Positions 1-8,343 of a DNA stretch of 64,000 nucleotides are shown here, piece after piece. The stretch comes from Streptomyces hilarionis (GTDB taxonomy: Bacteria; Actinomycetota; Actinomycetes; Streptomycetales; Streptomycetaceae). Position 1 is the first letter of the stretch; each line of letters starts with the position of its first letter. The position numbers and the translations under genes were made by a program. The stretch is taken from positions 1 to 64,000 of the forward strand of contig NZ_JAHHIT010000035.1 in the NCBI RefSeq assembly GCF_024539675.1. Direction: 5' to 3'. The notes beneath the pieces were generated by a model that worked only from the letters and a program-made list of their open reading frames with translations, was not told the DNA's origin and searched no databases.

Positions 1-248
1 GAGCGGGATATGCCCCGGCAAGCCGGGGCATACAAGAATTCGCTCCGCGAATTCATGAAATCCGCAAGCGGATTTCTAATAAAGCGCTGCGCGCTTTATA
101 TAAGTATTTCCGCTTCGCTCCAACACTGAAGAGGGTTATAGTTCCCGCAAGCGGGAACTACAGGCGTCCGCTGCGCTCCCGCCCAACCGGCTCCGCCGGG
201 CTGGCCGCTGAGGGGGTGTCGGGCGGGAGTTGCCCGACACCCCCTCAG
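1..248. repeat. Telomere-like palindrome array at the left end
   Basis: Consecutive perfect inverted repeats fill the first 250 bases: 9-32 (11-bp arms, AA centre), 36-54 (8-bp arms, TCC loop), 57-76 (9-bp arms, AA centre), 79-99 (9-bp arms, TGC loop), 139-160 (10-bp arms, AA centre), 187-199 (5-bp arms, TCC loop) and 208-248 (17-bp arms, 7-nt loop). Bases 1-7 (GAGCGGG) match the second half of palindrome I (CCCGCGGAGCGGG) of classical Streptomyces telomeres. The complements of the TCC and TGC loops are the GGA and GCA triloops known from such telomeres. The later palindromes do not follow the archetypal order, so this would be an atypical telomere class. That it is a replicon end is inference from this pattern. 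Confidence 0.75.
208..248. terminator. Long hairpin at the end of the first gene
   Basis: A perfect 17-bp stem (208-224 with 232-248) and a 7-nt loop overlap the stop codon (245-247) of the minus-strand gene that ends here. It may terminate that transcript or be the innermost telomeric palindrome. There is no T-run, as is usual in Streptomyces. Confidence 0.55.
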
Positions 249-469
249 CCCTGTTTGCGCCTCGCGGCCCGATTGGCGGCCAGCAGTGAGCCGAACATGA
301 GGATCAAGCAGGCTGCCACCAGGATGCGAGCAGTACTGGCGCCATCGATTATCCGCCACACAAGCAACGTGATACTCCAGCAGAGCAAGGGCCAGAAAAC
401 CCACGGTGTCCACCGGTTACCTGGCATGGCCCATGCTGGCGGCGTACGCGGGCCAGAGTGTTCCGTCAT
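245..469 (-). CDS. Small two-helix membrane protein
   Basis: A 74-residue product with two hydrophobic segments, roughly residues 20-40 (WVFWPLLCWSITLLVW) and 46-65 (ILVAACLILMFGSLLAA), and a basic C-terminus (AARRKQG), so it is probably an inner-membrane protein. An ATG at 469 was chosen because GGAGGGAG lies just upstream; longer versions of the frame read into arginine-rich shadow sequence. No family is recognised. It is the first gene in from the presumed telomere, and its stop lies inside a long hairpin. Confidence 0.55.
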   Translation of the reverse strand: MTEHSGPRTPPAWAMPGNRWTPWVFWPLLCWSITLLVWRIIDGASTARILVAACLILMFGSLLAANRAARRKQG

Positions 470-732
470 GACTCTCCCTCCGGTCTCTCCATCGACTGCC
501 CTCGACTGCCGCTTTGCAACGCGCCTCCTGGGTAACGAAGTTGAGGGTTTCTCGGGGTGGAGTATCTGGCGCACGCCCATCCTCCCTAGCGGCCTTCGAT
601 TCCGAGATGACGTCGCAGCGCGATGCATCATAGTGGAACGCTGTGTATGTTTTGGAGTCAGGCTGGCATGGCCTCATTTTCGCGTGTGACGTCTATTCCT
701 TTACGCCTGGCTTCGTTCATCAGGCGATCGAC

Positions 733-1167
733 TGGGCCCTCCTGATTACGCCTGGACAGCGGCACGACAGTGTCTGTGCTCAGCCTCAGCTCGAACGCGT
801 TCGTGTGCCCCGCAACAGCGTTGGCCGACCGCGGTGCCGTCCCGACCACGTGATCGCAGACAAGGCGTGCAGCTCGCGCGGATTCCGTGCCTACCTGCGG
901 CGACGCGGGATCGCGCACACCATCCCAGAGAAGGCCGACCAACAACGACACCGTCACCATCGCGGCCGACAAGGCGGCCGGCCTCCGCGATTCGAATCTC
1001 ACACTTACCGCCGACGCAACACTGTCGAACGCTGCTTCAACCAGCTTGAGGGCTTCCGTGGCATCGCCACCAGATACGACAGGACCGCCACCTCCTACAA
1101 GGCAGCGGTCAGTCTCGCGGCATTCATGCTCTGGGCAAGATCCGTTTGCAGACGAACCCTACTGTGA
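733..1167 (+). pseudogene. IS5-family transposase, C-terminal half
   Basis: From about 733 the frame reads like the C-terminal half of an IS5-family DDE transposase: TPGQRHDS, then VIADKACSSRGFRAYLRRRG, then RRRNTVERCFNQLEGFRGIATRYD, which carries the catalytic glutamate region. The N-terminal half with the first catalytic aspartate and both inverted repeats are missing, so it is immobile. It ends 25 bp upstream of the next gene start, so that gene's promoter may lie in or be displaced by the remnant. Confidence 0.8.
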
Positions 1168-1192
1168 ACGGTCGTCATCCACAGGAGGTCCC

Positions 1193-3412
1193 ATGGCAGC
1201 GGCAGCTGAGGCAGCCACCCGCGAGTCCGACGTGCTCATCAGCCTCGTGCTCCCGGTCTACCGCGTCGAGGCATTCCTCCGTCCCTGCCTCGACTCCATC
1301 CTCGCCCAACCCTTCACCCGCTTCGAGGTCATCGCCGTCGACGACGCCTCCCCCGACGGCTGCCCCGAGATCCTCGACGAGTACGCCCGCCGGGACCCCC
1401 GCGTCCGGGTCTTGCACCTCGCGGCCAACGGCGGGCTCGGCGAGGCCCGCAACGCCGGATTCGCGCAGGCCCGCGGCACATACGTATGGTTCGTCGACAG
1501 CGACGACTGGATAGCCGACGGCAGCCTCGCCGCCATCGCCCCCCGGCTCGAGGCGAGTCGCCCCGACGTCCTCTTCCTCGACTACGCCCGCGCCCTGCCC
1601 GACGGCACGATCGAGCCCAGCCCGCGCGCACATCTCCTGCGCGAGCCGGCACCCCCGGACACCTTCGACCTCGCCGCCCGTCTCAGTGTCCTCGAGCTCA
1701 TGATGACCGCCTGGAACAAGGTCATCCGCCGCGACTTCCTCGCCGGCCTCGACATACGGTTCGGCCTGGGGCTGTACGAGGACCTCCCGGTCACCTACCC
1801 CATCCTGCTCGCCGCCGAGCGAATCGCCCTCCTCGACCGGGTCTGTTACTACTACCGGGAGCGCCGGGCCGGCGCGATAACGACCACGGTCAGCGACCGG
1901 CACTTCGACGTCTTCGGCCAGTACGAGAAGGTCTTCGCCTTCGTTGAGGGGCACGGCGACACCTTCGACGCCTTCCGCGCCCCGCTCTTCGACCGGGCCA
2001 TCTGGCACTACACGACCATCATCGACGACTCGTCCCGAGTTCCCCCACGACACCGCCGCGAGTTCTTCCACCGCATGGCCGGGCACTTCACCCGCTACCG
2101 GCCCGCCGACCACACCTTCCCGGCCGGCGCCCGCGGCGCCAAGTTCCGCCTCGTCGCCCGCGACGACTACCGACTCTTCGCCGCCCTCGGGCCGGTCAAC
2201 CGCCTCCGGCTGAAGGCCCGTAAGGGCGCCGCCATGACGAAACGCACCGCGCGCACGACCGTGCGCCGGGCACGCGCGCTGCCCTCGTTTCTCTACTACG
2301 AACTCCAGCGCCGCCTCCCCCTCGACGACCACCTCGCGGTCTACGCCGCGTACTGGTACCGCGGCTACTCCTGCAACCCCCGTGACATCTACGAGCGCGC
2401 ACGCGAACTCGCCCCGGACCTCCACGGGGTGTGGATCGTCCGCGAGGACGCAGTCGCCTCCCTCCCTCCGGGCGTCGACCACGCCGTGGCGGGCTCGCGC
2501 CGCGCCCTGCGCCTGCTCGCCCGCGCAAAGTACCTGGTCAACAACGTCAACTTCCCGCACACCATCGCCAAGCGCCCCAGGTCCGTGCATCTTCAGACCC
2601 TGCATGGCACCCCTCTGAAGGTCATGGGCCTGGACCAGGAGAGCTACCCGCTCGGCGCCCGAGACATGAACTTCACGCGGCTGCGCAAGCACTCCGCCCG
2701 CTGGGACTACCTGCTGTCCGCCAACCCGCACTCCTCGGGCATCTGGCCCCGCGTCTACCCGGGCTCGTACGAGCTGCTGGAGTACGGCTATCCCCGCAAC
2801 GACCGCTACTTCGACACCGGTCCCGACGAGATCGCCGCGATTCGCAAGGAGCTCGGCATCTCCCCGGAGCAGACCGCGGTGCTCTACGCGCCGACCCACC
2901 GCGAGTACGCGGACGTCGGCCCGCTTCTGGACCCGGACCGGCTGGCGGCCGCGCTCGGGCCGGACCACGTGCTGATGCTGCGCTCTCACTACTACGACGC
3001 CGAGGGCAAGGAGCCGCAGTCCGGCGGCGGCCGGCTGCTGGACGTGTCGAAGCACCCCGTCGTCGAGGAGCTGTGCCTGGCGGCCGACGTGCTGGTGACG
3101 GACTACTCGTCGATCATGTTCGACTACGCCAACCTGGACCGGTCGATCGTCGTCTACGCCCCGGACTGGGAGACGTACCGCAGCACCCGGGGCGTCACCT
3201 TCGACCTGCTGGAGCAGCCGCCCGGCACCGTCACCAGGACCGAGGAGGAGCTCACCAAGGTGCTCCTCCACGGCCAGGCGGACGACGACGCGGCCCGGCG
3301 GGCACGGTCCGCGTTCCGCCGCCGTTTTTGCACCTTCGACGACGGACACGCCGCGGAGCGGGTGGTACGGCGGGTGTTCCTCGGCCAGGACTCAGCCGGC
3401 GGCCCGGCGTAG
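1193..3412 (+). CDS. Bifunctional glycosyltransferase / CDP-glycerol glycerophosphotransferase
   Basis: A 739-residue two-domain enzyme. Residues ~15-250 are a GT-A (family 2) glycosyltransferase: LVLPVYRVEAFLRPCLDSIL, a VDDASPDG loop and the FVDSDDW metal-binding motif. Residues ~370-730 are a CDP-glycerol:poly(glycerophosphate) transferase (TagF-like): LQTLHGTPLK, YAPTHREY, LRSHYY and DVLVTDYSSIMFDY. By family it should extend a polyol-phosphate (teichoic acid-like) cell-wall polymer at the cytoplasmic face. The ATG at 1193 follows AGGAGG (1183-1188); the frame stays open upstream only through the IS remnant. It converges with the next gene, overlapping it by 21 bp. The exact polymer cannot be told from sequence. 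Confidence 0.88.
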   Translation: MAAAAEAATRESDVLISLVLPVYRVEAFLRPCLDSILAQPFTRFEVIAVDDASPDGCPEILDEYARRDPRVRVLHLAANGGLGEARNAGFAQARGTYVWFVDSDDWIADGSLAAIAPRLEASRPDVLFLDYARALPDGTIEPSPRAHLLREPAPPDTFDLAARLSVLELMMTAWNKVIRRDFLAGLDIRFGLGLYEDLPVTYPILLAAERIALLDRVCYYYRERRAGAITTTVSDRHFDVFGQYEKVFAFVEGHGDTFDAFRAPLFDRAIWHYTTIIDDSSRVPPRHRREFFHRMAGHFTRYRPADHTFPAGARGAKFRLVARDDYRLFAALGPVNRLRLKARKGAAMTKRTARTTVRRARALPSFLYYELQRRLPLDDHLAVYAAYWYRGYSCNPRDIYERARELAPDLHGVWIVREDAVASLPPGVDHAVAGSRRALRLLARAKYLVNNVNFPHTIAKRPRSVHLQTLHGTPLKVMGLDQESYPLGARDMNFTRLRKHSARWDYLLSANPHSSGIWPRVYPGSYELLEYGYPRNDRYFDTGPDEIAAIRKELGISPEQTAVLYAPTHREYADVGPLLDPDRLAAALGPDHVLMLRSHYYDAEGKEPQSGGGRLLDVSKHPVVEELCLAADVLVTDYSSIMFDYANLDRSIVVYAPDWETYRSTRGVTFDLLEQPPGTVTRTEEELTKVLLHGQADDDAARRARSAFRRRFCTFDDGHAAERVVRRVFLGQDSAGGPA

Positions 3413-5296
3413 GAGGGCGTCGAGGGCACGCTCGAAGGGGGCCAGCGGGTCGGCCTCCACCGGACCGAGGAGACGGGCGCGCAGTCGCCCCCGCTCGTGG
3501 GCGAGCGGGTCGGGCGCGCCGCCCGCACGGTCGAGGAGTTCGTCGAGTCCGGCGAGGTCCGGGCCGATGAGGTGGCCGGCCGCCGCTGCCGGATAGCGCT
3601 CCCGGAACACGTCGGCGTCGAGGCCGGCCGGGTTGGCGACGGCGTACGGCTTGTCCGCCGCCAGGAAGTCCGTGACCACGCCCGACACGTCGGCGATGAG
3701 AACGTCCGCGTGGTTGAAGCAGTCGTAGAGGCCGGGGCGGGAGCCGGCCGTGACCCGGTGACGGGTGCCGTCGGCCCAGTACGCATCCTGCCACTCGGCG
3801 AGCACCGCTTCCCAGTCGGCGGCGGGCCGGGCAGCGTCGCGGGCGGTCTGCGCCTCGTCGCCTCGGCCGGCATGCCGCACCGCGTCGAGCCGGGCGGCCA
3901 TGCGCTCAAGCCGGGCGTCGTCCTCGGTGGCGCCGCCGTTCGCGGCCTCAATCAGCGCGAGGATCTCGGCGTGCGCCGCCTTCGCCCGCCGGTCGAGAGT
4001 GCCGGTGAGCGGGTGCGGCCGGTAGAGCAGCCGGATCGACGGCTGCCGGGCCAGCAGGGTACGGACAAGCGCCGGGCCCATTGTGATCAGCGAGGTGGCC
4101 GCGCCCTCGTCGCCGTGGAAGCCCTCCCAGGTGGGCGCGTAGAGCACGGTCGGCTGCGGGGCCGCGACGGTCGTCGCGGCGACGGGCCACAGCGAAGGCC
4201 GCCCCACCTCGACGACGTCCGTGTCCGCGACCCCGACGCCCGAGCGGGCGTACCGTTCGCGGCCCGCCGGGCCGGCTACCCACACCTCGTCGTAGACCTT
4301 GGTGAACGGGTTGAAGCTAGTCGGCTTGTCGCTGTCGCCGTGCCCGATGTAGACGGAACGGAACTGCGGCATCCGCAACAAGTGGGTGTTGTTGGCGGCG
4401 TTGGCGGCGAACAGCGCCACCCGGGCGCTGGGCAGCTCGAAGGCGGCCAGGTCCTTGCCGAGCGGCAGGCAGACCACCGGCCGGGTCGTCGGGTCCAGCC
4501 GGGGCAGCATCTCGCGCTCGCGCAGCACGATCACCACCCGGCGCTTTGTCCGGTCGAGGACGGGCAGCCAGCCGTTGAGCTGGTACGCGGAGTGCAGGTC
4601 GCCGGAGAAGTAGACGACAACCTCGGGCTCGGATGCCCGTACCTGCTCCCGGACGGCGTCCAGTACGCGTCCCTTGGCGGCGAGATGCCTCGACCGCCAG
4701 GCGGGTACGGCGAGCAGGACGACGGCCACGACGCCCGCGAGGACGGCGGCCGCGGCGCCACCGGCAGCCCACCGCGCGCCGGCCTCCACGGCGACCGCGG
4801 CACCCGCGACCAGCGGCAGGTCGATGAAGGCGATCGGCCCGCGGTAAAGGTCCATCAGCCGGCGCGGCGGAGCGTCCGGGATGCGCAGAACAGAGAGATC
4901 GACGTTGCGAGTGACGGCGGGCAGCCGTCGGCACCACCACACATACAGCAACAGCCCACCGTATGCCACCCGCAGCGCCTGCATCGCAAGGAAGCCCAGG
5001 GCCACGAGGACGAAAGCGCCCGACCCGCCCTCCCCGGCCCGCGCCAGCAACACCAGGGCGGAAGAACCGCGCAGCACGGAACCCGACGCAACGCTCAGGC
5101 CCACGCGGGGCAGCGGCTGCATCCCGCTGGTGACCCGCTTCACCACGACTGGTTCGGCGAGGTAGCCGACAGCGGCACACATGGCGTAGGCCCACCCACT
5201 CGGGACCACCGCCGTCACGAACATCCCGAGCAGCGCAAGCAGCAGCACGCCGACCGTGAGGGGCAACTTCTTCAAGATCTGAGAGCGCAGGGACAC
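3392..5296 (-). CDS. Membrane-anchored CDP-glycerol glycerophosphotransferase-like protein
   Basis: A 634-residue protein starting at a GTG (5296). Residues ~10-35, 85-120 and 155-195 are hydrophobic membrane segments. From ~215 onward it resembles the TagF/CDP-glycerol transferase fold: IGHGDSDKPTSFNPF, VLYAPTWEGFHGDEG, LYRPHPLTG and a C-terminal DVLIADVSGVVTDFL. It probably polymerises or modifies an anionic wall polymer together with the convergent gene. Both were perhaps acquired as part of a teichoic-acid island, since no other wall genes are nearby. The ribosome site is weak. An acidic insert near residues 440-500 is not found in short TagF proteins. Confidence 0.8.
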   Translation of the reverse strand: MSLRSQILKKLPLTVGVLLLALLGMFVTAVVPSGWAYAMCAAVGYLAEPVVVKRVTSGMQPLPRVGLSVASGSVLRGSSALVLLARAGEGGSGAFVLVALGFLAMQALRVAYGGLLLYVWWCRRLPAVTRNVDLSVLRIPDAPPRRLMDLYRGPIAFIDLPLVAGAAVAVEAGARWAAGGAAAAVLAGVVAVVLLAVPAWRSRHLAAKGRVLDAVREQVRASEPEVVVYFSGDLHSAYQLNGWLPVLDRTKRRVVIVLREREMLPRLDPTTRPVVCLPLGKDLAAFELPSARVALFAANAANNTHLLRMPQFRSVYIGHGDSDKPTSFNPFTKVYDEVWVAGPAGRERYARSGVGVADTDVVEVGRPSLWPVAATTVAAPQPTVLYAPTWEGFHGDEGAATSLITMGPALVRTLLARQPSIRLLYRPHPLTGTLDRRAKAAHAEILALIEAANGGATEDDARLERMAARLDAVRHAGRGDEAQTARDAARPAADWEAVLAEWQDAYWADGTRHRVTAGSRPGLYDCFNHADVLIADVSGVVTDFLAADKPYAVANPAGLDADVFRERYPAAAAGHLIGPDLAGLDELLDRAGGAPDPLAHERGRLRARLLGPVEADPLAPFERALDALLRRAAG

Positions 5297-5429
5297 CCGA
5301 CGGTTCTACCAGTGCCGGTCCAGCGACGTTCGCGCGGGTCAGGGTCGTTTCGGCCCTCGGGTGCCAGGCGCGGAGTTCGCCGGTCATGGCGGGGGCAGTC
5401 TGGTGATGCGCTGTTCGGCCCAGGCCAGG

Positions 5430-5596
5430 ACTGTGTCCGTGTCGTGAGCGTTCATGGCGAGATCGACGACGACGTCCACGCCGCCTTAAGCCAGGCCCTG
5501 ATGCCCGATGACGACGCGGCGGCGCCGCTGCGGATCGTGGCGGACCTCAACGGCGTCACCTTCGGCTGCGGTCAGGCGTGGGATCAAGGGGCGTAG
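5430..5596 (+). pseudogene. STAS-domain (anti-sigma antagonist) fragment
   Basis: A stretch reading VVSVHGEIDDDVHAALSQAL, then RIVADLNGVTF, matches the first half of a SpoIIAA-type STAS domain. The phosphorylatable serine region expected next (DSSG-like) is replaced by CGQAWDQGA and a stop. No good start is visible. I take it as a broken remnant rather than a functional antagonist. Confidence 0.5.
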
Positions 5597-5660
5597 GTGA
5601 TCCTGGGCCGGACGTCTCATCCCAGGGGACTGGAGTGCGGGGAGGAACGGCGGGAACGGG

Positions 5661-6426
5661 TCAGGCGGTCGGCCGGCCGACCGGTCCGAGGAGGTAGTTG
5701 CCGGGGCGTTGGGGATCGGCGCTGAGGTAGAAGTCGACGATGGCGGTGCGGTATTCGTGGTGACCGGGTTCGCCCAGGGTCAGCGCGGCACGTCATGGGC
5801 TTGCAAGCCTCCACAGGTCGGTCCGCGCACGGGCGTGGTCCGCGGGACACTCACGGACCAGGTGGTAGAGGTTCTCGAAATACTCCTGCCAGCGGCTCGG
5901 ATCCGGCGTTTTGGTCCAACTCCAAGATCTCGGCGGGGGGTTTACCGAGGCGGCGGGCGATGCGCTCATCGATGCGGCGTGCCCGGGCCGGCACAAGGGT
6001 CACGACCTGGCCACCGTCGCGAAGCTGGTGGGAGAGGCTGTCCAGCCGCTCGTCCAGGTCCAGGCCGTCGTCCGAGCCGTCACCCTCATCGGGAAGAGTG
6101 GCGGTGTCAACGGCGGCGCGGAAGGCGGCGCGAACCGTCGCCTCCGGTACCGGGAGACCTTCGGCGAACAGCAGCAGCGCCAGGTCCGTCGGCCGCTTGC
6201 CGCGCCCGGACATGCGGCCGAGAGCCACGGCAAGGTCGAAGCTCTCGGGCGGCGGCGTGGACGTGCTGCCACGGCCCTGGCCGAGGCCTCCGCCTGGGAT
6301 GTTCCCCGGCATAAGTCCGGCCCGCCGCCAGCCCGCGAGTTGCTTTGCGGTGATGGTGAGGTCGTGACGCGCCGCGTGATCGATGAGCTGCTGATCGGCC
6401 GCGCTGGGTCCGTCGCTGGAGGACAT
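5661..6426 (-). pseudogene. Hypothetical protein, frameshifted and with a premature stop
   Basis: The N-terminal part (from ATG 6426) reads SAADQQLIDHAARHDLTITA, then KQLAGWRRAGLMPGN, a possible helix-turn-helix-like start, and continues to about 5910. The reading then moves to another frame (SRWQEYFENLYHLVRECPAD), meets a TGA at ~5793-5795, and beyond that stop the same frame continues as LGEPGHHEYRTAIVDFYLSA and NYLLGPVGRP to a stop at 5661. One frameshift plus one nonsense change therefore separate three pieces of what looks like a single ~250-residue protein. No function is recognised. Confidence 0.6.
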
Positions 6427-6662
6427 GGCGCGAAGGTAGCGGCGCCCGCACCGGCCGCGGACGGGTTTTAGAGACCCCCCACCTTCGTCGGGTCGGTCTG
6501 CTACCCGTCCTCTGAAATGGCAGTGAAGTGGCAACCGTATGGCGTACCAACGCCGTTCCGGATCAGCCACGTTGGAAGTCACCTGAACTGCCTGCACGAA
6601 GTATCGCGCCCGCCCGTGGGCGCTGCTGCTGTGCGCCCAAGCCGCAAAGGAGCTCACCTCGC

Positions 6663-6887
6663 ATGACCACCGACACGGACGACTCCCGTCCTCGGGACCG
6701 CGATCACCAGGAACTTCGCCTGGTGGTGCTTCTCCTCGCCCTGGTGGTAGGGCTGCTGATCACCGGTGCGGCCGTCTACCTCACCCGCGAGCACCCGAGT
6801 CTCGCGCAGCCCCTGGGCGTAGGTGCCGCCGTCCTCAGCGCGCTCGCCGCCATCGCCGGCATCGTCGCCCGCGTCATACGGCGATGA
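6663..6887 (+). CDS. Small two-helix membrane protein
   Basis: A 74-residue product with an acidic N-terminus (MTTDTDDSRPRDRD), two hydrophobic segments (about 20-42, LVVLLLALVVGLLITGAAVY; and 52-70, LGVGAAVLSALAAIAGIVA) and a C-terminal RVIRR. The ATG at 6663 follows AAAGGAG at good spacing. It stands alone between decayed genes. The family is not recognised; such short charged two-helix proteins are common in Streptomyces. Confidence 0.6.
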   Translation: MTTDTDDSRPRDRDHQELRLVVLLLALVVGLLITGAAVYLTREHPSLAQPLGVGAAVLSALAAIAGIVARVIRR

Positions 6888-7261
6888 TGCCGAGTCCGAC
6901 AGCCGGGGCCCTCGCCGTGTCACGGAAACTCTGCTCCCAGTTCACTGCTGTCCAGATCCCGGCTTGTGGCCCCACGTGGTGAAGGAGCCATGCCCGCCAG
7001 GACGAGAGGCAAGCACCTGAGACCCGGTCAAGACGGGACGGTGCGCCTCACGCTCGGCCGTCGTCGCATCGGCACGATTTCGGATTGACCGTCGATGCAT
7101 GTAACCGGCCTGGATGCCGGGTCGGCAACTCTGCGAGCTGCGGCTTTCTTCGCTCGTGCGTTACGGCAAGCACGCCGGGCCTTCGAATCTGGTGACACCG
7201 CGGTCGCCGCGCAGAGGTAGCCGGCGCACGCGTTGCCATCGGCCCGTCGGTTGCGGCCCTG

Positions 7262-7552
7262 GTGCGGCGGTGCAGTTCCTCGGCGACAAGGTGTGTCGCT
7301 GGGCTGTCGGACGGGTCCAGCCAACCCCCGGCTCACCGCCCTGATCACATCCGAGAAAACAACACAGCCCGCGACCTCGTCCACGCGTGCGGGCTGGACC
7401 GCGGAGCGCTACCTGCGACCCTGGCCGCCAATTTGGTCCATCTGCTTCGGGCCAGCAGCGAAGTGATCCGTGAAAGCTTGGCGTGCGTGCGACCCGTTCA
7501 GCAGACGCCCCACAGCGAGGCGTGCCTCGACGAGAACAGCGTCGGCCGATGA
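7262..7552 (+). CDS. Doubtful small ORF coupled to the next
   Basis: A frame ending GALPATLAANLVHLLRASSE and then VIRESLACVRP, with the stop overlapping the next start as ATGA (7549-7552). The C-terminal half looks protein-like but the N-terminal part does not, and the start is arbitrary. It may be the tail of a decayed gene. Nothing recognisable is seen between 6888 and 7261 on either strand. Confidence 0.25.
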   Translation: MRRCSSSATRCVAGLSDGSSQPPAHRPDHIRENNTARDLVHACGLDRGALPATLAANLVHLLRASSEVIRESLACVRPVQQTPHSEACLDENSVGR

Positions 7553-7788
7553 GCGCCCTCGCCGAGCAACTCTCCCTGATCACCCCGGACGAACCCGCGC
7601 CCCCTCCGGCCGACGATGTAGTAGCCGTTGCGCACTCTTTCCAGGTGCTCTTCCCGGCGATGCCATACGTGGCGCATGTGCCGAAAGCGGTTGCAGGTCG
7701 ATTGACGGCTCGGCACACTTTGGGATTCCGCCTATTCGCCACCGCGCCCCGCTCGCTTTGTTGGAGCGGGGCGCGGGTCGTTATTTAG
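7549..7788 (+). CDS. Small hypothetical ORF, probably truncated
   Basis: Begins MSALAEQLSLITPDEPAPPP, a plausible soluble N-terminus, with its ATG inside the preceding stop (ATGA). Its last third runs through a strong terminator hairpin (7742-7776), which genuine coding sequence rarely does, so the natural 3' end is probably lost. Function unknown. Confidence 0.35.
   Translation: MSALAEQLSLITPDEPAPPPADDVVAVAHSFQVLFPAMPYVAHVPKAVAGRLTARHTLGFRLFATAPRSLCWSGARVVI
7742..7776. terminator. Strong hairpin between convergent genes
   Basis: A perfect 13-bp GC-rich stem (CCGCGCCCCGCTC paired with its complement) and a 9-nt loop, placed between a plus-strand ORF and the minus-strand secreted-protein gene ending at 7835. 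It is probably a bidirectional terminator. Confidence 0.7.
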
Positions 7789-7834
7789 CGTTCAGTGTTT
7801 CAGTTGCCTTTGGAGCGAAAGCGCCGGTGCTGGC

Positions 7835-8170
7835 TTAGCAGTCCTTCTCCTTGATTCCCGATCCCTCGGTCCAGAGGATGCCGCCATAGCGGAAGCTCTC
7901 GGTCTTGTTCGCCCCGATGGTGAAATTCGGGTCCCTGTCAGCTGCGACGGTGACCGAGAAGCACGCCTTGTGGCTGCACGAGTTCTTGACCTTCACGTAC
8001 CTGCCACTGCCGCTGTTGTACCAGTCGAGGACCTTCAGACAGCTGGCCGTGGCGCTTGCGTCGGAAGCGCCACCCGCCTGACTGCTCGGTGCAGCCGAAG
8101 CCGCACTCGCGGAACCGATCGCCAAGGCGATGGAGGATACGGCTATGGCGACAGCGCTCAACTTGCGCAT
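7835..8170 (-). CDS. Small secreted four-cysteine protein
   Basis: 111 residues. Residues 1-27 form a Sec signal peptide (MRKLSAVAIAVSSIALAIG, then SASAASAAPS, with likely cleavage after an Ala-X-Ala). The mature ~80-residue domain has four cysteines (SCLKV, NSCSHKACFSV and the C-terminal KEKDC), enough for two disulfides, and a β-rich look (YVKVKN, FSVTVAADRD). Size and cysteine count recall small Streptomyces inhibitors such as tendamistat, but I see no convincing match. The ATG at 8170 follows GGGGAAA. An inverted repeat lies ~50 bp upstream. Extracellular function unknown. Confidence 0.7.
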   Translation of the reverse strand: MRKLSAVAIAVSSIALAIGSASAASAAPSSQAGGASDASATASCLKVLDWYNSGSGRYVKVKNSCSHKACFSVTVAADRDPNFTIGANKTESFRYGGILWTEGSGIKEKDC

Positions 8171-8216
8171 GTGTTTTCCCCTTTTGACAAGCGTTTGGTG
8201 AGCCTGGTCAGGGCGC

Positions 8217-8238
8217 ACAGGTGATTCCTTTCACCTGT
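8217..8238. promoter_or_regulatory. Inverted repeat upstream of the secreted-protein gene
   Basis: ACAGGTGA, six spacer bases, TCACCTGT: a perfect 8-bp inverted repeat ~47 bp upstream of the ATG at 8170, a position suited to an operator or a leader hairpin. The binding protein is not known. Confidence 0.45.
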
Positions 8239-8343
8239 TGGCGATCTTTTCGCCGTGTCATGGCCCTAGGAAGGTGGTGGTGAGGGGTGTGGACTCTCCG
8301 CCAACTGCTCGTGGACTGTCCGCCAAGGTCGAGGCGCTGAGCT

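Noticed and set aside
1175..3349. 724-residue open frame opposite the glycosyltransferase gene
   Set aside because: It is the GC-bias shadow of a gene with clear motifs on the plus strand; its own sequence is Val/Gly/Arg-rich with no domain.
3497..5596. 699-residue open frame opposite the second transferase
   Set aside because: Shadow of the minus-strand gene; only its last ~55 residues (STAS-like) lie outside and were kept as a fragment.
1..6000. Telomere-associated terminal protein genes (tap/tpg)
   Set aside because: No matching proteins are encoded near the end; in Streptomyces they can lie elsewhere, so absence does not argue against a telomere.
7161..7742. 193-residue minus-strand open frame
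   Set aside because: Cys/Arg/Gly-rich composition, no domain and no ribosome site; considered non-coding.
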